Below, one piece after another: positions 1 through 12,684 of a stretch of DNA of 64,000 nt. Source of the DNA: Hyposmocoma kahamanoa. Taxonomy: Eukaryota; Arthropoda; Insecta; Lepidoptera; Cosmopterigidae. Each line of letters begins with the position of its first letter. Within the stretch, counting starts at the first letter, position 1. The notes beneath the pieces were generated by a model. The model saw only the letters and a list, made by a program, of their open reading frames with translations, was not told where the DNA came from and made no database searches. A program made the position numbers and the translations under genes. The stretch covers positions 1,865,800 to 1,929,799 of the forward strand of contig NW_020653765.1 of NCBI RefSeq assembly GCF_003589595.1, given 5' to 3'.

Positions 1-509
1 TTTCCTAAGAATATGGCGATTGCAATGTCATGACAAGTAAAATATTTACTGAAAATATAACGATCACAATCTCTTGACGTAATTTTACTGATAATAGTAG
101 AAATTGGAGGATAAAAAAAGAGAAAAGGTGTTGCGGTGGTTCTATACAGACAGATCCCTACCACCAGAAAAACAAAGCAATAGTGTACCAAGTTTCAAAT
201 GGAAATCAAAAAAGGTCAAAAGTACCTACACTTTTTAAATTATATTGAAGAATTTTTCAAAATTGGAAATTTCAATATATGTGTATAAATGTAGGTACAT
301 TGAGGATATATTCTAGTGGTATAAAAAATGGGAAGCATCTGTACTTAATCGGTTTGCGCCCCGGACGGCGATTTCAAAAGGGATCAGGAGCGGTGACTAC
401 GCTTTAATTGAGTAGGAGTTTGTTTAATGTCGATGAACTTTACGTTCTATGTAAATTACGTTTCACGCAACAGGTGAATGAATATTTTTCTAAAACTTTA
501 CGTACGGTT

Positions 510-600
510 TTGAAGGATAAGAATGTTGGTGTAATTACAGGAACATGAGACTTGTCAACTTTACGTCTCATGCAGCACTTCACATGGCTACTTGTACTCG
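510..600 (+). repeat. Short RTE-tailed element (family A), partial
   Basis: Only the middle remains: GGTGTAATTACAGGAACATG and GACTTGTCAACTTTACGTCT. Family A is defined from the 63.2 kb copy. Confidence 0.65.
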
Positions 601-1182
601 CTATTGGGTATTTGATGTATTTGGAAAAATACGACCGTCTACACATGGAGCGAAATAAGGTGTTAGTATAATTAATTTGCCCATAGAGTGGACAGTTTAC
701 TTGCGTATTTGCCTATTTGGCTCCTTTGATGTGCATTAAGAAACCGACCAGCGCACGGTAAAGCGCGTTTGGTGTTTGTCTATTTGTCGAATAGGCCAAT
801 AAGGCAAATAATTGGTTACACATGCTGTCTAAACATGGTAATTGTTTGCCAAATGTATCAGATATGCAAATACTATGCCATGTGCAGTGCCACCAACAGG
901 ATGATGAGTGCAGTGGCAGTGAATTTACATTACGAAACTAACTTAATGCATGTTGAAATTGATTTCACGAAACTTGACTGACTGACTGACTTGTTAATCT
1001 TGTGACATCATGACACCGGTGGCATCCGAGTCATTTTTTGCAATGCATAATGTTGTTACACAGATATTAATGTACAAAATAACATAAGAATGTCTCGAAA
1101 ACGAAGACGTTGGTGGATTCACGAATGGTCACATCAAAATTAATCTATTCCGTAATGTAAATTAGGCTTTACGATTAAAATT

Positions 1183-1250
1183 CTAAGTGACACTGCAACT
1201 GTTATAGAAACGTGCGTCGCTTACCACCAGACACACGACTTGCTTGAAAA
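1183..1250 (+). repeat. Family A element, 3' end only
   Basis: AGTGACACTGCAACTGTTAT and CGTCGCTTACCACCAGACAC, ending in a run of A at about 1.24 kb. Confidence 0.7.
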
Positions 1251-1435
1251 AAATAACGCACAATACAGGACATTAGCTGGAGATCTATTTTTGAAAAGAT
1301 GTTATTAAACATATATTGTATTAACCTGACTAAAGATGTTTATGTTGTGCGTCTCAAATACACGATGTTAACGTTGATTTCCTAACGTATTCTATGCAGA
1401 GTACAATCTCGTCTTTATCTTTTATGATATCTGAG

Positions 1436-1690
1436 ATGAGTTGCAGTGCTACTCACAACTTAAAACAGCGAAGATCTGAGGACCACTGCCATGACACCGT
1501 CAGCCTGGAACATGAAGTTAACAAGTTCCATGTGCCTGGAGTTTCACCAACACCTACATCTTTCAAAACCGGAACGCATTTCTGCGCTCACATTATTGAT
1601 TGGCGGCAGAAATAAATATTATATTGGTAGTGGTAAATTTCCTTGAACGAATTCTTTCACTATGAGCTCTAATTGCTTTTCAAATGTCGC
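1436..1690 (-). repeat. Family A element, lacking 3' tail
   Basis: Reverse orientation, from TTGCAGTGCTACTCACAACT to CTTTCACTATGAGCTCTAAT. It contains the usual AAGTTCCATGTGCCTG segment. Confidence 0.75.
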
Positions 1691-1992
1691 ACTGTATTTT
1701 TCCCAGTTTCCCTTAACTGCGAAATATCGAAAACCAATTACCGTAACAAAGTGACTACCCACAATTGAAATCGCAAATGAATTGGCTGCTAACCCAGTCA
1801 TTATTGCATCAAACAACAAATTTATCGATTTTGGCCTGCGTTTCCCAGTGATAATAGGCAATTTTTTTTAGTTATAAATTTTGTTGATAGAATTATAATA
1901 CAGTATTGACCGTAGAAAAATTAATTAGTGGAATTTTATTATTTTTTATTACTCACCTACTATGATTGACCTTTGAGACAATGCCTCCAATG

Positions 1993-2090
1993 TAACAACT
2001 TTACTAACGCGATTTAAATCCGGAAAAATATTTTCATTTCCTATGTGTAACAATCGCGAAAAACTAAGAACTCGATACCTTTATCACTGC
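1993..2090 (-). repeat. Dispersed repeat family C copy
   Basis: GCGATTTAAATCCGGAAAAA, TTTCATTTCCTATGTGTAAC, AATCGCGAAAAACTAAGAAC. Six copies or fragments are visible in the window (2.0, 15.0, 27.2, 34.3, 34.6, 49.3 kb). Class uncertain; a Penelope-like origin is only a guess. Confidence 0.65.
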
Positions 2091-2187
2091 TAGTTTTTAA
2101 CGGTAAAAGCTAGTTGTTCTACCTACTTAGCAATCAATACATGTCACACTCGTGGAATACGTTTTACGATAGACAAAGAACATTTTT

Positions 2188-2430
2188 TTTTATATCAAGT
2201 GACGGGACGAACAAGTCGCACGACCGGCGCTGCCTAGTGGAAAACCCTGCGTTCGTAACCTTCAGTCACCATATGTTGACAAGTCCCATGTGCCTGTAAT
2301 TTCACCAGCACCCTTAACCTTCAAAACCTGAACGCAATAATGCGCACATTGCTGTGGCAGAAATAGGTATGGTGGCATTGTTTCCCTGGACGAAATCTTT
2401 CACAAGGAGCTCTACTGCTACTAAACATTA
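2188..2430 (-). repeat. Family A element, internal deletion
   Basis: Reverse orientation with T-run tail, ACGGGACGAACAAGTCGCAC, then TTTCACCAGCACCCTTAACC through GGAGCTCTACTGCTACTAAA. About 60 bp of the usual middle are missing. Confidence 0.75.
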
Positions 2431-3149
2431 GGACCACTCTGCATTTTCGTGGTGCTTATTCACTTGCACATCAGGCTCTCAGACGCTATAAAAGAGACCA
2501 GTATTGCTCTCACACAAAATCCGATTTCAATTAAGTGCAACATGTTGACCCGTAGTTTTGTAAGGTGTACTTACGACGTAAAGTTATTGCTATTTAAAGC
2601 TTATTGCCAGACCTTTTACAACTGCAGCCTATGGGTGACTACACTTGCTCTCAGCTGTCTAAGAGTCGTAGACAGCCTTACGGAATCCGGCCATACAGGA
2701 CTGATTGGTTTATCGTCGCACGATTTCGCGTTAGACAAACTTTTACCTTGCATTTAAAATTAGTGCATCGACTAGTCGCCTTGCGAACACCAACACATCA
2801 TTTCATTTCATGGTAAATGCAATAAAGAATTGAATTGAATTTAGGACGGATTTTAGCGGACCCACCTTTTTAGATCGTGAGTATCTATTTATGCTTTTAC
2901 GTTTGAAACACTGTTTTTTAACATCTAAACGTAATAATACATTAAAGATTTCATGTAATTAAATCAAAACATCATGCTAATAACTATCTAGCTTCCAAAA
3001 AAATATTGACGATCTTTTGCAACACTTGTTACGACAATTGTTATGACCGGCGCCCAAGTACAACTTACGTACTTACTTTTTTTACGCTTTTCTCGGTTTT
3101 TTCGGGATATTTCCGCATGACACGTAAATTATCAAATTAAGAAATTGAA

Positions 3150-3475
3150 GTTTGTTACGCGGGTCCGATAATGAGGGCAGATATGAAGACGATTTCGACA
3201 ACTGAAACAAAAACTCGGAACGGAACGTCGTGATGCTGAGGAGTGCTCATCCTCAAAATCGGAAGACGAGTGTGTTGATGACGTATCTCTAAACACGCCC
3301 CAATGGAAGAAGAAGAAGCGTCCATGCCAGAGGATTCTTTCCCTAATGTGAATTCGGTAGGAACACTCGCCCAATATTTTGAGAAATATTTTACACCAGA
3401 CTACACGGTGAGACTTATTATGATAAAAAGTACTATTAGAAAACATTTTAAGACTGTTAGTTGGTTTTGCATGTA
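3150..3475 (+). pseudogene. Possible piggyBac-like transposase N-terminal remnant
   Basis: An acidic/serine-rich stretch in one frame (SSKSEDECVDDVSLNTPQW) is followed, in another frame, by VGTLAQYFEKYFTPDYTVRL. The order acidic region, TPQW-like tryptophan, then x-x-QYF-x-x-F is reminiscent of the start of piggyBac transposases. The frame is shifted and short, and no terminal repeats or TTAA flanks were found. Low confidence; it may be unrelated DNA. Confidence 0.3.
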
Positions 3476-4604
3476 AGACATGTCTTAAGTTTTATTCACC
3501 AAATAAATAATAATTACAACAAAATTATAGTTGTTGTATTTTATTCAATTACATATTAAAAGCCCATCCAAATACAATCGTGTTCCTACACAATTATGCA
3601 CCTGTTAAATAGGGTCGAAGTTATTACAATTGTGTGGGTCAAAATTTTCGAAGATGGCGGCCGGAAAATAGGAATTGACCTCAGATTTGTCACAAGTCAC
3701 AATTTCAGGTAGATACAAGTTTTTTTCGGAGTAATTTCAAGTAATTTCGGAGCCGGTCCGAAAGGGCTATTATATTCAGGATGCTGTTGCAGCTGCCACG
3801 ATTCTGTAGCGCGTCTGGAATGCTTATGTAGATGGATTTGCCGCCATCGTCAGAAAGAAAGCGGCATCCTTGATGCGCACAGTGCGTGGCAGCCGTAACG
3901 GCATCGTGAGTATTATTGCTGGCAGGGTCCAGGTTTTATTTCTTAAACACTGGACCAAACTTCATGTACCCAGTACATATTTATAAGTTATAATTACTAA
4001 CATTAGTGTGTCAGTTTTTTCTTTGTTACATATATCTATATAATTTGCTATGTATGTTAGATACACTATTAGTATATGGATATGGATGAATATGAATGAA
4101 TAATCCGAAATAAAGTATTTGAATTTGAATTTGAAAATATCATAAGATAGTGTCTGTCTTACTTAAAGCTAGGTGTTTGTTTGGTTTTTGCCATAAATTT
4201 CGGCATGGACTTTATTGGCATGGAATTGTTCACAACTATTTACATCATTTTTGCTGCTATAGGTCCCTTCTATAACGCCTCTATTATTTGAGCATTAGGG
4301 GCATTGATTGGATGCAGATCGGCATTTTTCCGGGGGCTAAATCTGATGGGATACTTATCTAAGATTGTTTTTGAAGTGGTTATTTTATGTAAGTAATTTA
4401 GCCGGCTTTGTTGATTACTTTTTTATTGTATATTAATAGGGTTTTCTGTTGGAGATTTCAGTAAATTAGTATAATTTTCTGCTATGTTACTACCAGACAG
4501 ATCGTAATGTTTCTTTACAGAGCGTCTTTTCACATTTCTTCAAACACCATTCTGGAAAGAACGTCAAATTTATCCAATACACTTTTTACATTTGTTTGAT
4601 TTTC

Positions 4605-4893
4605 TAGCTACTTGTGAATGAGTTCTTCCAGGGAAGTAATGTCTCCTTATCTATTTCTGCTGAAAGCAATAATGTGAACATTACTGTGTTCCGATTTTGA
4701 AGGGTAAATAAAGGTGCTGGTGAAATTGCAGGTATTTGGGACTTGTCAATTTATGTCTCATGGTGACGGGCGCAGTGGGAGTCAGATTCTTGCGTTTTGA
4801 AGCTCTGAGTGGCGCTGGAACTGCTAAGGACAGGCTTGTCGCTTACCACCAGGCGCACGACTTATTCGTCTCGTCATTTGGCACCATAAAAAC
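4605..4893 (+). repeat. Family A element, near full length
   Basis: From GAGTTCTTCCAGGGAAGTAA through GGTGCTGGTGAAATTGCAGG and TCGCTTACCACCAGGCGCAC to GGCACCATAAAAA. Confidence 0.8.
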
Positions 4894-5307
4894 TTTCATC
4901 ATCATTATCGACGTCATTACTTCAAGGTCATATGATAAAAAATAATAATCGCGTTTGATCACCTTTATCGTTTACTCAAAAATAATAATCAAAAAGCACT
5001 TAATGGATCCAACAGTTTTTCCCAAAGAGTTAAGTCGGTATCAGGAATTGCGCGAGCTAACAGCGGGGACCCTCCTTAATTAGGAGTCCTGCCACGCTTG
5101 CCCTTTACTATGAGCCCCAAGGAACACTTCTGGACCCCTTTCCTCACGTAATTGGCAAGATAAGAATGTTTTGGGGTGTATGGGAAAAATGCTTTACATC
5201 GCACTTGCAGCCGTCTATCGACTAGGTGATATCGTTCGAATTTGTTTTGCATTATTAGTTCGTTGTATATTTGTTTCCATTGAGGGTGAATTTACTTAAT
5301 GTTTTGA

Positions 5308-5347
5308 AAATATTTTCGCTCACAATCCTTTGTGAGCGAAAATATTT
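5308..5347. repeat. Perfect 18-bp inverted repeat with 4-base loop
   Basis: AAATATTTTCGCTCACAA and its exact complement, separated by TCCT. It is followed by CATATTCTATCTATCATA repeated directly at 5348-5365 and about 5384-5401. Confidence 0.75.
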
Positions 5348-5462
5348 CATATTCTATCTATCATATTCGTTCACCATATTCACCATATTCTATCTATCAT
5401 AAGAAAAGATGATACATTACGTATATACCTTTCTATAATTCTCAAGACAAATAATAAATGTC

Positions 5463-5740
5463 GTTTTTTTATGATTATCAAATAACGACAAGAACAAGTC
5501 ATACACCATAACACTTGCAGTGCCACTTAAAGCGTTAAATAGCAAAGATCTGAGGGGCACAGTCATTGCGCCTGTCTCCCTGAGATATAAAGTTGATAAG
5601 TCCTGTAGTTCTTGTAGTTGTAGTTTCACCAGCACCCTTCAAAACCGTGACATACATTACTGCTTAACGGCAGAAGTAGGTATGGTGGCAGTATTTCTCT
5701 GGACAAATTCTTTCACCAAGGGGCTCTATTGCTACTAAAG
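5463..5740 (-). repeat. Family A element, near full length
   Basis: Reverse orientation from the T-run tail at 5463 to GGGGCTCTATTGCTACTAAA. It contains AGCAAAGATCTGAGGGGCAC. Confidence 0.8.
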
Positions 5741-7471
5741 TGAATCTTGAGAATTATTTATTTATATAAAAAAAATAAAGCTATACAGTAAAGATACGGA
5801 TACGGTTGTCGTAGAAAGAACTTCTATGATACTAGACCTCTGTTATTAACAAAATTGATTTAATGTTTGACATAAATTAAAAATAATTTACGAAGCACCA
5901 TATTTTTGCAACATGTGTCCCTTTTATTTTATGCTCAATTCTAAGGACTCTCGAGTGAAATTCAACTTGCTGCCCTAATATCTTTACGAGCAAAACATTA
6001 CAAAATAATAACAGGCGCCCAGAGGGCAATATTACACAGTCCCCCAGGCAAAACTCACTTTCCTATAAGATCTCTTGAAGCGACGTCAAGCAGTTTCCCC
6101 AGTAGGGGCGCCAATTACTAGAAAAATAATGTTGTATTTTGATTTTTATTTAGGGGCGGTCGTGGGACAGCCCTGAAAGGTACACCCCATATTAAAATAG
6201 CTCTAGTTTCTTTGATTGACGTCTTTAACATTTTTTATTGTTTAAAATTGACTTTTGACTCTTTTGTCTTTATTGTTATATCCGTAGTTGTTATTATTAT
6301 TATTTTCTAAGAATTGCTTTAAGCCTTTTACGACAATTAGAATCCTTATAAACTTTGATAAAAAGAACATTAAAATGTTCACTTCTTGCGTTTTAAAATC
6401 CCAAATTATTTTTTCTTTTGCGCGAAATTTTTCATTAACGCAAAATTCGCTCACTCATAGCGTTCGGGCGCTTTCGACATAATCAAGAGGGTCAAAATCC
6501 TCCTTGATCTCCATGATAAAATCGCAATCAAACAATAAAATTGCCGTCGACACTGGAGGCACCCCATACGCGGCACCCGATGTCGATTCCCACCTAACAC
6601 CCTGCCGCGTACGTCATTCACCAAAAACAATACACTATGGGAATGCAAACTCGTACTATTGTATTGATTAAGTCATTGAAATATTCCTTAATTTTGTCCG
6701 CGACAAGTATTGTTGGGACCATTGTGCGGTTCCTTGGACGGTTCTATGGGAATTCCATCAATTTGGCAACGCGTGTCGAGTTTTTGACCCCATCTTTTAA
6801 TGCTCATAATCGATTCAACTTTTGTCGTCTGACAATGCGTTTTGTGCTAAATAATTCGTTTATTCGTGTACTTTGGTAATAGTACTCCATTTTATTGTTA
6901 TAGGCGCTGCTTCGATGCTTGTGACAATATAGTCTCTTTAAGAGATCTAAGAATTTATTTCAACGTAAATAATACGCAACTCATTTAAGCTTTCAACACT
7001 GATAAGTTCTGAACCAATACTTGAAGTCTTTATACACACACAGGTCTCTTTTGAACAAGCGCAGTCTAGAATTAATAACGTAATTTCTGGTAAATAACAG
7101 TAGAGGGATAATTTTCAAGTTAGTTTTCTCTGCCTAATTTCAGTGGCAAATTTTATTATTTAATTATTTGAGTATACTTACTATCAAACACTAAATAATG
7201 CTTCATAAAAGAAATTTCCAGCGAAATTAGGTAGAGATCTAACCTGAAAATTATCCAGATATCATATTAGAGCCTAGTTAAATTGAGAATTATTTAATTA
7301 AAATATTGGATTTCTATTGCAAAATATTTCTTATTTTTATATAGTCAATGATGATGTACGCAAACTATACATTGCAATCACGTGTTCTCGCTTTTATCAA
7401 AATTCAAATTTCTGCACTGTAATTTAAGTGATTGTGTCGAAAAGTAAATAAATAAAAGGTGTCAATTCTCA

Positions 7472-7714
<243 letters not shown>

Positions 7715-8257
7715 TTACAATTTAGTAATTGAAGAATCGGCGTAAAATATTTATATATAATAAAATATATAATATATAAAATAAAATATATATCGGAAAT
7801 AAATATTGGACGCTGGAAGTTGATTGGGTGTTTAACGGTCACGTTTACAATTAATTGTACGAAAAGTACGAAAGAGATTTTAAGTGCTTCTCAACCCATT
7901 ATTTCGAAGAACTTTTCTCTATTCAGCCCATATCCAATACGCAAAAAGACTTTTGAAACTAATGGATTGAATAAGGAAAGTTGTTCAGTAGGTATCATGA
8001 TTTGAATTACACTATGTTTCGGTTATATTCTTTTTTTTTACAACCTTATGTACCTTCAACATCCTTCTTTTACAATCAGAATACATCCGCTAAGTATACG
8101 GCCATAACCCATCATATAAGCCGATTTTGTATGAAAACTTCATATGGCTAATGACTTTTGTTCACCATCTAAGGAATACTGAGCATACCATACAGATTTT
8201 TCCAGAATATTTTCCTTCGCCCAGGCTACGGACATTCTTTATATAACCTATTGTATT

Positions 8258-8312
8258 CATCTTTCTATATATTTCTATATATTTCTATATATTATCTTTC
8301 TTTCTATAACCT
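8258..8312 (+). repeat. TTTCTATATA tandem microsatellite
   Basis: About four imperfect copies of a 10-base unit TTTCTATATA. Polymorphism is likely; no function inferred. Confidence 0.65.
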
Positions 8313-8589
8313 ATTGTACCTACTCACTATTATATACAGGAACTGAGTAAGATTGGTGTCCAGGCCGCGCGTTGAGCCCAATGAATATTTGTGTTATGTT
8401 ATATATTACCAGTTAATCCAAGAAATTCATTGGTTTAGGATCAGATTTGATTGGGATTTATAGAAAATATCAATTGTCTTTAAAAAAATTGCATAAACTC
8501 GGGCGTGTATGGGATTTACACAAACCAGCATATTTAGCGGAACAAAAAGAAGTGAGAATATAAAACAGTAACGTCTATATTTAAATAAA

Positions 8590-8868
8590 CAGAGTTTCTT
8601 GTGAAATAGTTTGTCCAGGGAAGTACTGTCACCAAGCAGTAATGTGAGCATTACTGCGTTCCGGTTTTGAAGGGGAGGGGTGCTGGTGAAATTACAGGCA
8701 CATTGGATTTGTCTAATTATGTCTCACGGGTGCAGTGGCAGTGCACCGCAGCTCTTTGTGATTTACAACTCTGAGCGATTCTGCAACTGTTATGAACAGG
8801 CGTGTCGCTTACCACTAGGCGCACTGCACAGCTTATTCGTTCCATCACTTGGTATTACAATACATCTA
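8590..8868 (+). repeat. Family A element, near full length
   Basis: Contains GTCCAGGGAAGTACTGTCAC, GGTGCTGGTGAAATTACAGG and GTGTCGCTTACCACTAGGCG, ending near TTGGTATTACAATAC. Confidence 0.8.
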
Positions 8869-10587
8869 CAGCGTGTCTATTGAATATCATTGAATTTGAT
8901 TAGTCAATGTCCAAAACATGATCAAACGTCGCGAGTAAGGGGCTCCTTAGTGGCTGCTTCTTGAGTTTTTAAACAAGTAGTCGTCAAAAACTTAAATGCA
9001 ATTTTCAAAAATTTATATAGCGTAGCATCTTTCGATCATAATCTTCCACAACAATTGTTATCTACCTACAAAGTACATCACATCAACAAAAAAAAATGTT
9101 AAAAAAGTAATCCGCTTTGCGAAAATAAAAAAAATAGTTCAATAGAAAACGAATCACCGCTGTAAAACCGCAAAGTTTCTATCTACAATCCCGAAATACC
9201 AATTTCATTGTCTGTAATAAACCGTTTTTAAGAAGCTATTGAAATTGAAACTTAATTGATTTTTATTATTACGGCGGAAATGGCTTTGGTGAATTCTATT
9301 ATGTGTTTTTAGTGAAATATAGACCTTATTACATTAAATATAGATTCACCTTTGTCCATAGTTTCAACTACTAGAATATGTGATGATGATCTGTGGTCAG
9401 GACCTGAACTTTTGTGGTTCCTGTACTTGCACACGATACACGGTAGATGATAGGGACATCACTATAAACAAAACTTATGTAGAAAGATATGGGACTGCTA
9501 GAAGATGTGTGCGAGGTTGGCACATACCACCACATTAAGGTCCATTTTGGCCTCCAGTAACGGCGGTCAGTAGCGGTTAGCAGCTTGCTTGTTCTAGTTA
9601 GTCAGTCAAGGCGTTTAGGGGCTACATCATATTTTTAATATAAACAAAAGATTATCAAAAAAAGGTTAACGAAGAAGGGATGAGGCTAACTAGAATCGCA
9701 GCTTGTAAATCAAATGTTTTGTAGCCGGGAACGCTTCAACTTTGCTAATAGTACATGCTCGCTGAGATGCGTGTTCACTCTGATCTTTTAAAACCAAATA
9801 CGTCAACAGTCATAAAAATAACTCGGACTACGTGAAACAAATATGTTTGTGAAATTTTATAACTCTGATATTTAAGCATAAAAACCTATCGACTGATCAA
9901 TTGTTTCTACGAAAGTAATTAATAGGAAGAGTCTATAAACCTCTCTCCTGAAAAGTTGTCATTTTGCAAATGTGCCTTTGTTAGACAAGGGTGTGGTATA
10001 GGGATGCACATTTCGATTCGATTTTTATGAAGATCTATTCAATTGAATACGAACTAACGATTTTTTTAATCTATTCATTTCAATGCGATTTTTAAGTGAA
10101 TCGATTCAAAATTAGGGCGAATCAAATCGTTTAGATCGCATTCGTAATTTAAACAAAAGTTTTATCTTATTATTGATTTCATGAAGTATAGAAACGGAAA
10201 ATAAAGAAGGGACAATGATTTGGACATTAAGTTATATGACATTATTATAGAAATGTTTAGTTAGATGTAAAAGTAAAGGATTGGCCTCTGTGAAAACCAA
10301 AAAAAGAAATTATTAATATTATGGCAATTAAACCATGTAATAAAGGTGTTTAATTATTACAAATTTTGAAACGATTTTTGTGAGATCGATTCAAGAGCAC
10401 ACGATCCGATCCTTGGATCGATTTTGATACATATGATCCATTACGATCTAAAAAGCGCATCAAAGCAAAAAATCGTGCATCCTTTTTACATTTTGTCTCG
10501 TTCAGAACTTTCAGAATCCGGGAAAAAATTGCTTTACACTATGTTATGTTTATAATTTTGATAAAAAGAACAAACTTCGGCAATTTT

Positions 10588-10660
10588 TATGGATAGGGTG
10601 TGTCGCTTATCACCAGGCGGACGACTTGCCCCTTGCGTTACTTAGCATCGTAAAAATAAG
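10588..10660 (+). repeat. Family A element, 3' end only
   Basis: GTGTGTCGCTTATCACCAGG, GACGACTTGCCCCTTGCG, then ATCGTAAAAATAA. Confidence 0.65.
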
Positions 10661-10941
10661 CCTATATTGTTGAAGTCAGTCATCGTGATAATTAGAAACC
10701 TTTTATTAAGCGGATTACAAGACTCTGAGGTCCTTAAATGATTATCACTTGAGGGCAGGCAGATGTCTCTTCAAAGCTGTCAACTGGCGCTTGCTATCCA
10801 CCCTGTGACTTTAAAACGTGAAACCGCTTTGAAATATCGGGAGAGAATGAAAAGTTAGACCGCTGCAAAATAATATGAAATAATAACCTATACAGGGCTA
10901 TTTTTAAAATACTAACAATCTCATAGGACTATATTACTATA

Positions 10942-11459
10942 CTCCGTCCAATCATTTGTTTAACTTTTGACATATGCATACCACCGAAGTTTCGTAATTA
11001 TTGACATACAACTATTGTCAAACAAATGAAATACTTTCTGAACTCTTTTATTTTTTAATTTTAGTGAAGCGACGTACTCTTTAGCTCCGATATTTATCGA
11101 GCCAGCAGATTGTCTAATAAATTGTAATGAAATAACATAAATTATAAATAATTATAATAAATTCTTATTGTTTATTATAATGAATCGTCGGATTCTTCCC
11201 CATATCGGGAATCGTCATTTGAATCCTCATTAACACTAATTATTAATTTTTGAGTACACAAATTGTCAACCGCTACAACACTATTCCAATCAGATAGTAT
11301 ATTTTTGTCTTCTTCATAAATAAAATCGATTGTTATAAAAAAAAGCGAATCGGAAACGCATTAGGACATTAGGACTTCACTAATTAATTAGAATTCGACC
11401 TGTCAAAAGTTAAATAAATGATTGGACCACGGAATATGTGGTGTGTGGGTTGGACGGAG
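10942..11459. mobile_element. Stowaway-like (Tc1/mariner) MITE, 518 bp
   Basis: Starts CTCCGTCCAATCATTTGTTT and ends GGACGGAG, flanked by TA on both sides (10940-10941 and 11460-11461). The longer left arm, continuing into AACTTTTGACA, pairs with 11401-11430. The right arm has about 24 extra bases (11431-11454 region) between its outer and inner parts. Ends and TA duplication match the Stowaway type of mariner-derived MITE. Non-coding, inside the toy intron. Confidence 0.65.
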
Positions 11460-11468
11460 TATAAAATC

Positions 11469-11812
11469 ATAAACAAAAACTTTTGTTCCGTGACTTTTTA
11501 CAGAACATAATAAATTTACCAAAAATAATCTTTTAAGTTTTTCTTGTACTATCTGACACTTTTTAGATCTATATTTGGTAAGTAAGATAAATTCATACGC
11601 GCAAGTTCCTCCGCTACGACTCCACCCCCATTCTGCATAGAGTTATTACCGCGATCAATTTAAATATCTTTATTTTTGTAAAAGTAAAAATCTGATGATC
11701 TGTAGTCAGGACCTGAGCTTTGTGTCAGATAGTACAAGAAAAACTTAAAAGATTATTTTTGGTAAATTTATTATGTTCTGTTAAAAGTCATCGAACAAAT
11801 GTTGTTGTTTAT
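11469..11812. repeat. Long inverted repeat, 91-bp arms, 162-bp spacer
   Basis: Arm 11469-11559 is the reverse complement of 11722-11812 with about five mismatches, including a perfect run of roughly 59 bp through AGAACATAATAAATTTACC and TCTTTTAAGTTTTTCTTG. It begins ten bases after the Stowaway-like MITE. The spacer contains CTGATGATCTGTAGTCAGG, also seen near 9.38 kb, and CGCAAGTTCCTCCGCTACGA, similar to 55.38 kb, so parts belong to a dispersed family. Transcription across it would give a near-perfect long hairpin. Confidence 0.85.
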
Positions 11813-11867
11813 GAAGTTAGTAATATAGTGGTGCGAGGTTTTTAGTATTCTAGAAATAACTCTGTAT

Positions 11868-12143
11868 ATATTATAGTCCTACTGCTGGGCACAGGCAATG
11901 AAAGGGTTTGGGTTGTAGTTTCCACGCGGGCCCTATGCGGATTGAGAACTTCATATGATTAATTCGTTGATGTGAGATTGTAGGTTTCCTTACGATGTCT
12001 TCCTTCAACGAAAAGCTCATGTTAAATTTCAAATTTAATTTAGCACGCAAATTCTGCAAATTTAGAAGTGTAAGCTCGGATTCGAACTCACGAACCTCGT
12101 CTTGTAGGCGATAGGTCAAACCATTAAGCTACCACGGCTTCAT
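11868..12143 (-). mobile_element. tRNA-derived SINE of the common lepidopteran type
   Basis: The minus strand begins with a tRNA-like head, GCCGTGGTAGCTTAATGG (A box) and GTGAGTTCGAATCCGAGC (B box). The body contains AAGGAAACCTACAATC and ends near CCCAGCAGTAGGAC. The plus-strand reading (CTACTGCTGGGCACAGGC ... ACGATGTCTTCCTTCAACG) is a widely seen lepidopteran SINE body. RNA polymerase III transcription is inferred from the boxes. Confidence 0.8.
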
Positions 12144-12684
12144 AGCAATAAGAAACCAGTGATAATAGAAAAACCTGATAAATACAAAATCCGTAATGCT
12201 AAAGAAACCTCTTTAAGTAAGTATTTTGGAAATGTAGATGATAATAAAGAAACCTGAAAAGTTTTCTTTCTGAAAATTTTTCTTTTTTTTCTACTTTTAA
12301 TATCCATATACTCATAGGTTTAATTGGCCTCTAGATGTTTGTCATTGAACGTTGTGTACATCTGTAATTGGCATGTGTCTAGGAGGTTATTCTCTCTATA
12401 AGTTGTTTGAATGTGTTGATATATATGCTGTTGATGTCCCTTATGAAAATAAATAAAATAAATAAATGAAACCTGTAACCACTGATTGTTTATAAATAAT
12501 AATCCTCTTATCGTGAAATTAAAGGCAACTAAACCTGTACCAATTAAGCCAAAACCTACTTCCATTGAGATAGTATTAGTTTAACACGATCACATGGAAC
12601 ATACTTTTTAGGGTACTGCATGAGTACCCTGGTAAACACTTAGGCACTGCAATATTCACGTTGTAAGTAATACCTTAATCAGGA

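Noticed and set aside
960..990. A tandem GACT run (GACTGACTGACTGAC) as a regulatory element
   Set aside because: Only about four units of a simple repeat with nothing else around it.
3780..3925. A GC-rich plus-strand segment as an exon
   Set aside because: Frames are interrupted and no domain is recognisable; it may be transposon-derived, but I could not assign it.
11871..12119. An 82-codon minus-strand frame
   Set aside because: It lies entirely within a tRNA-derived SINE and has no protein similarity that I recognise.
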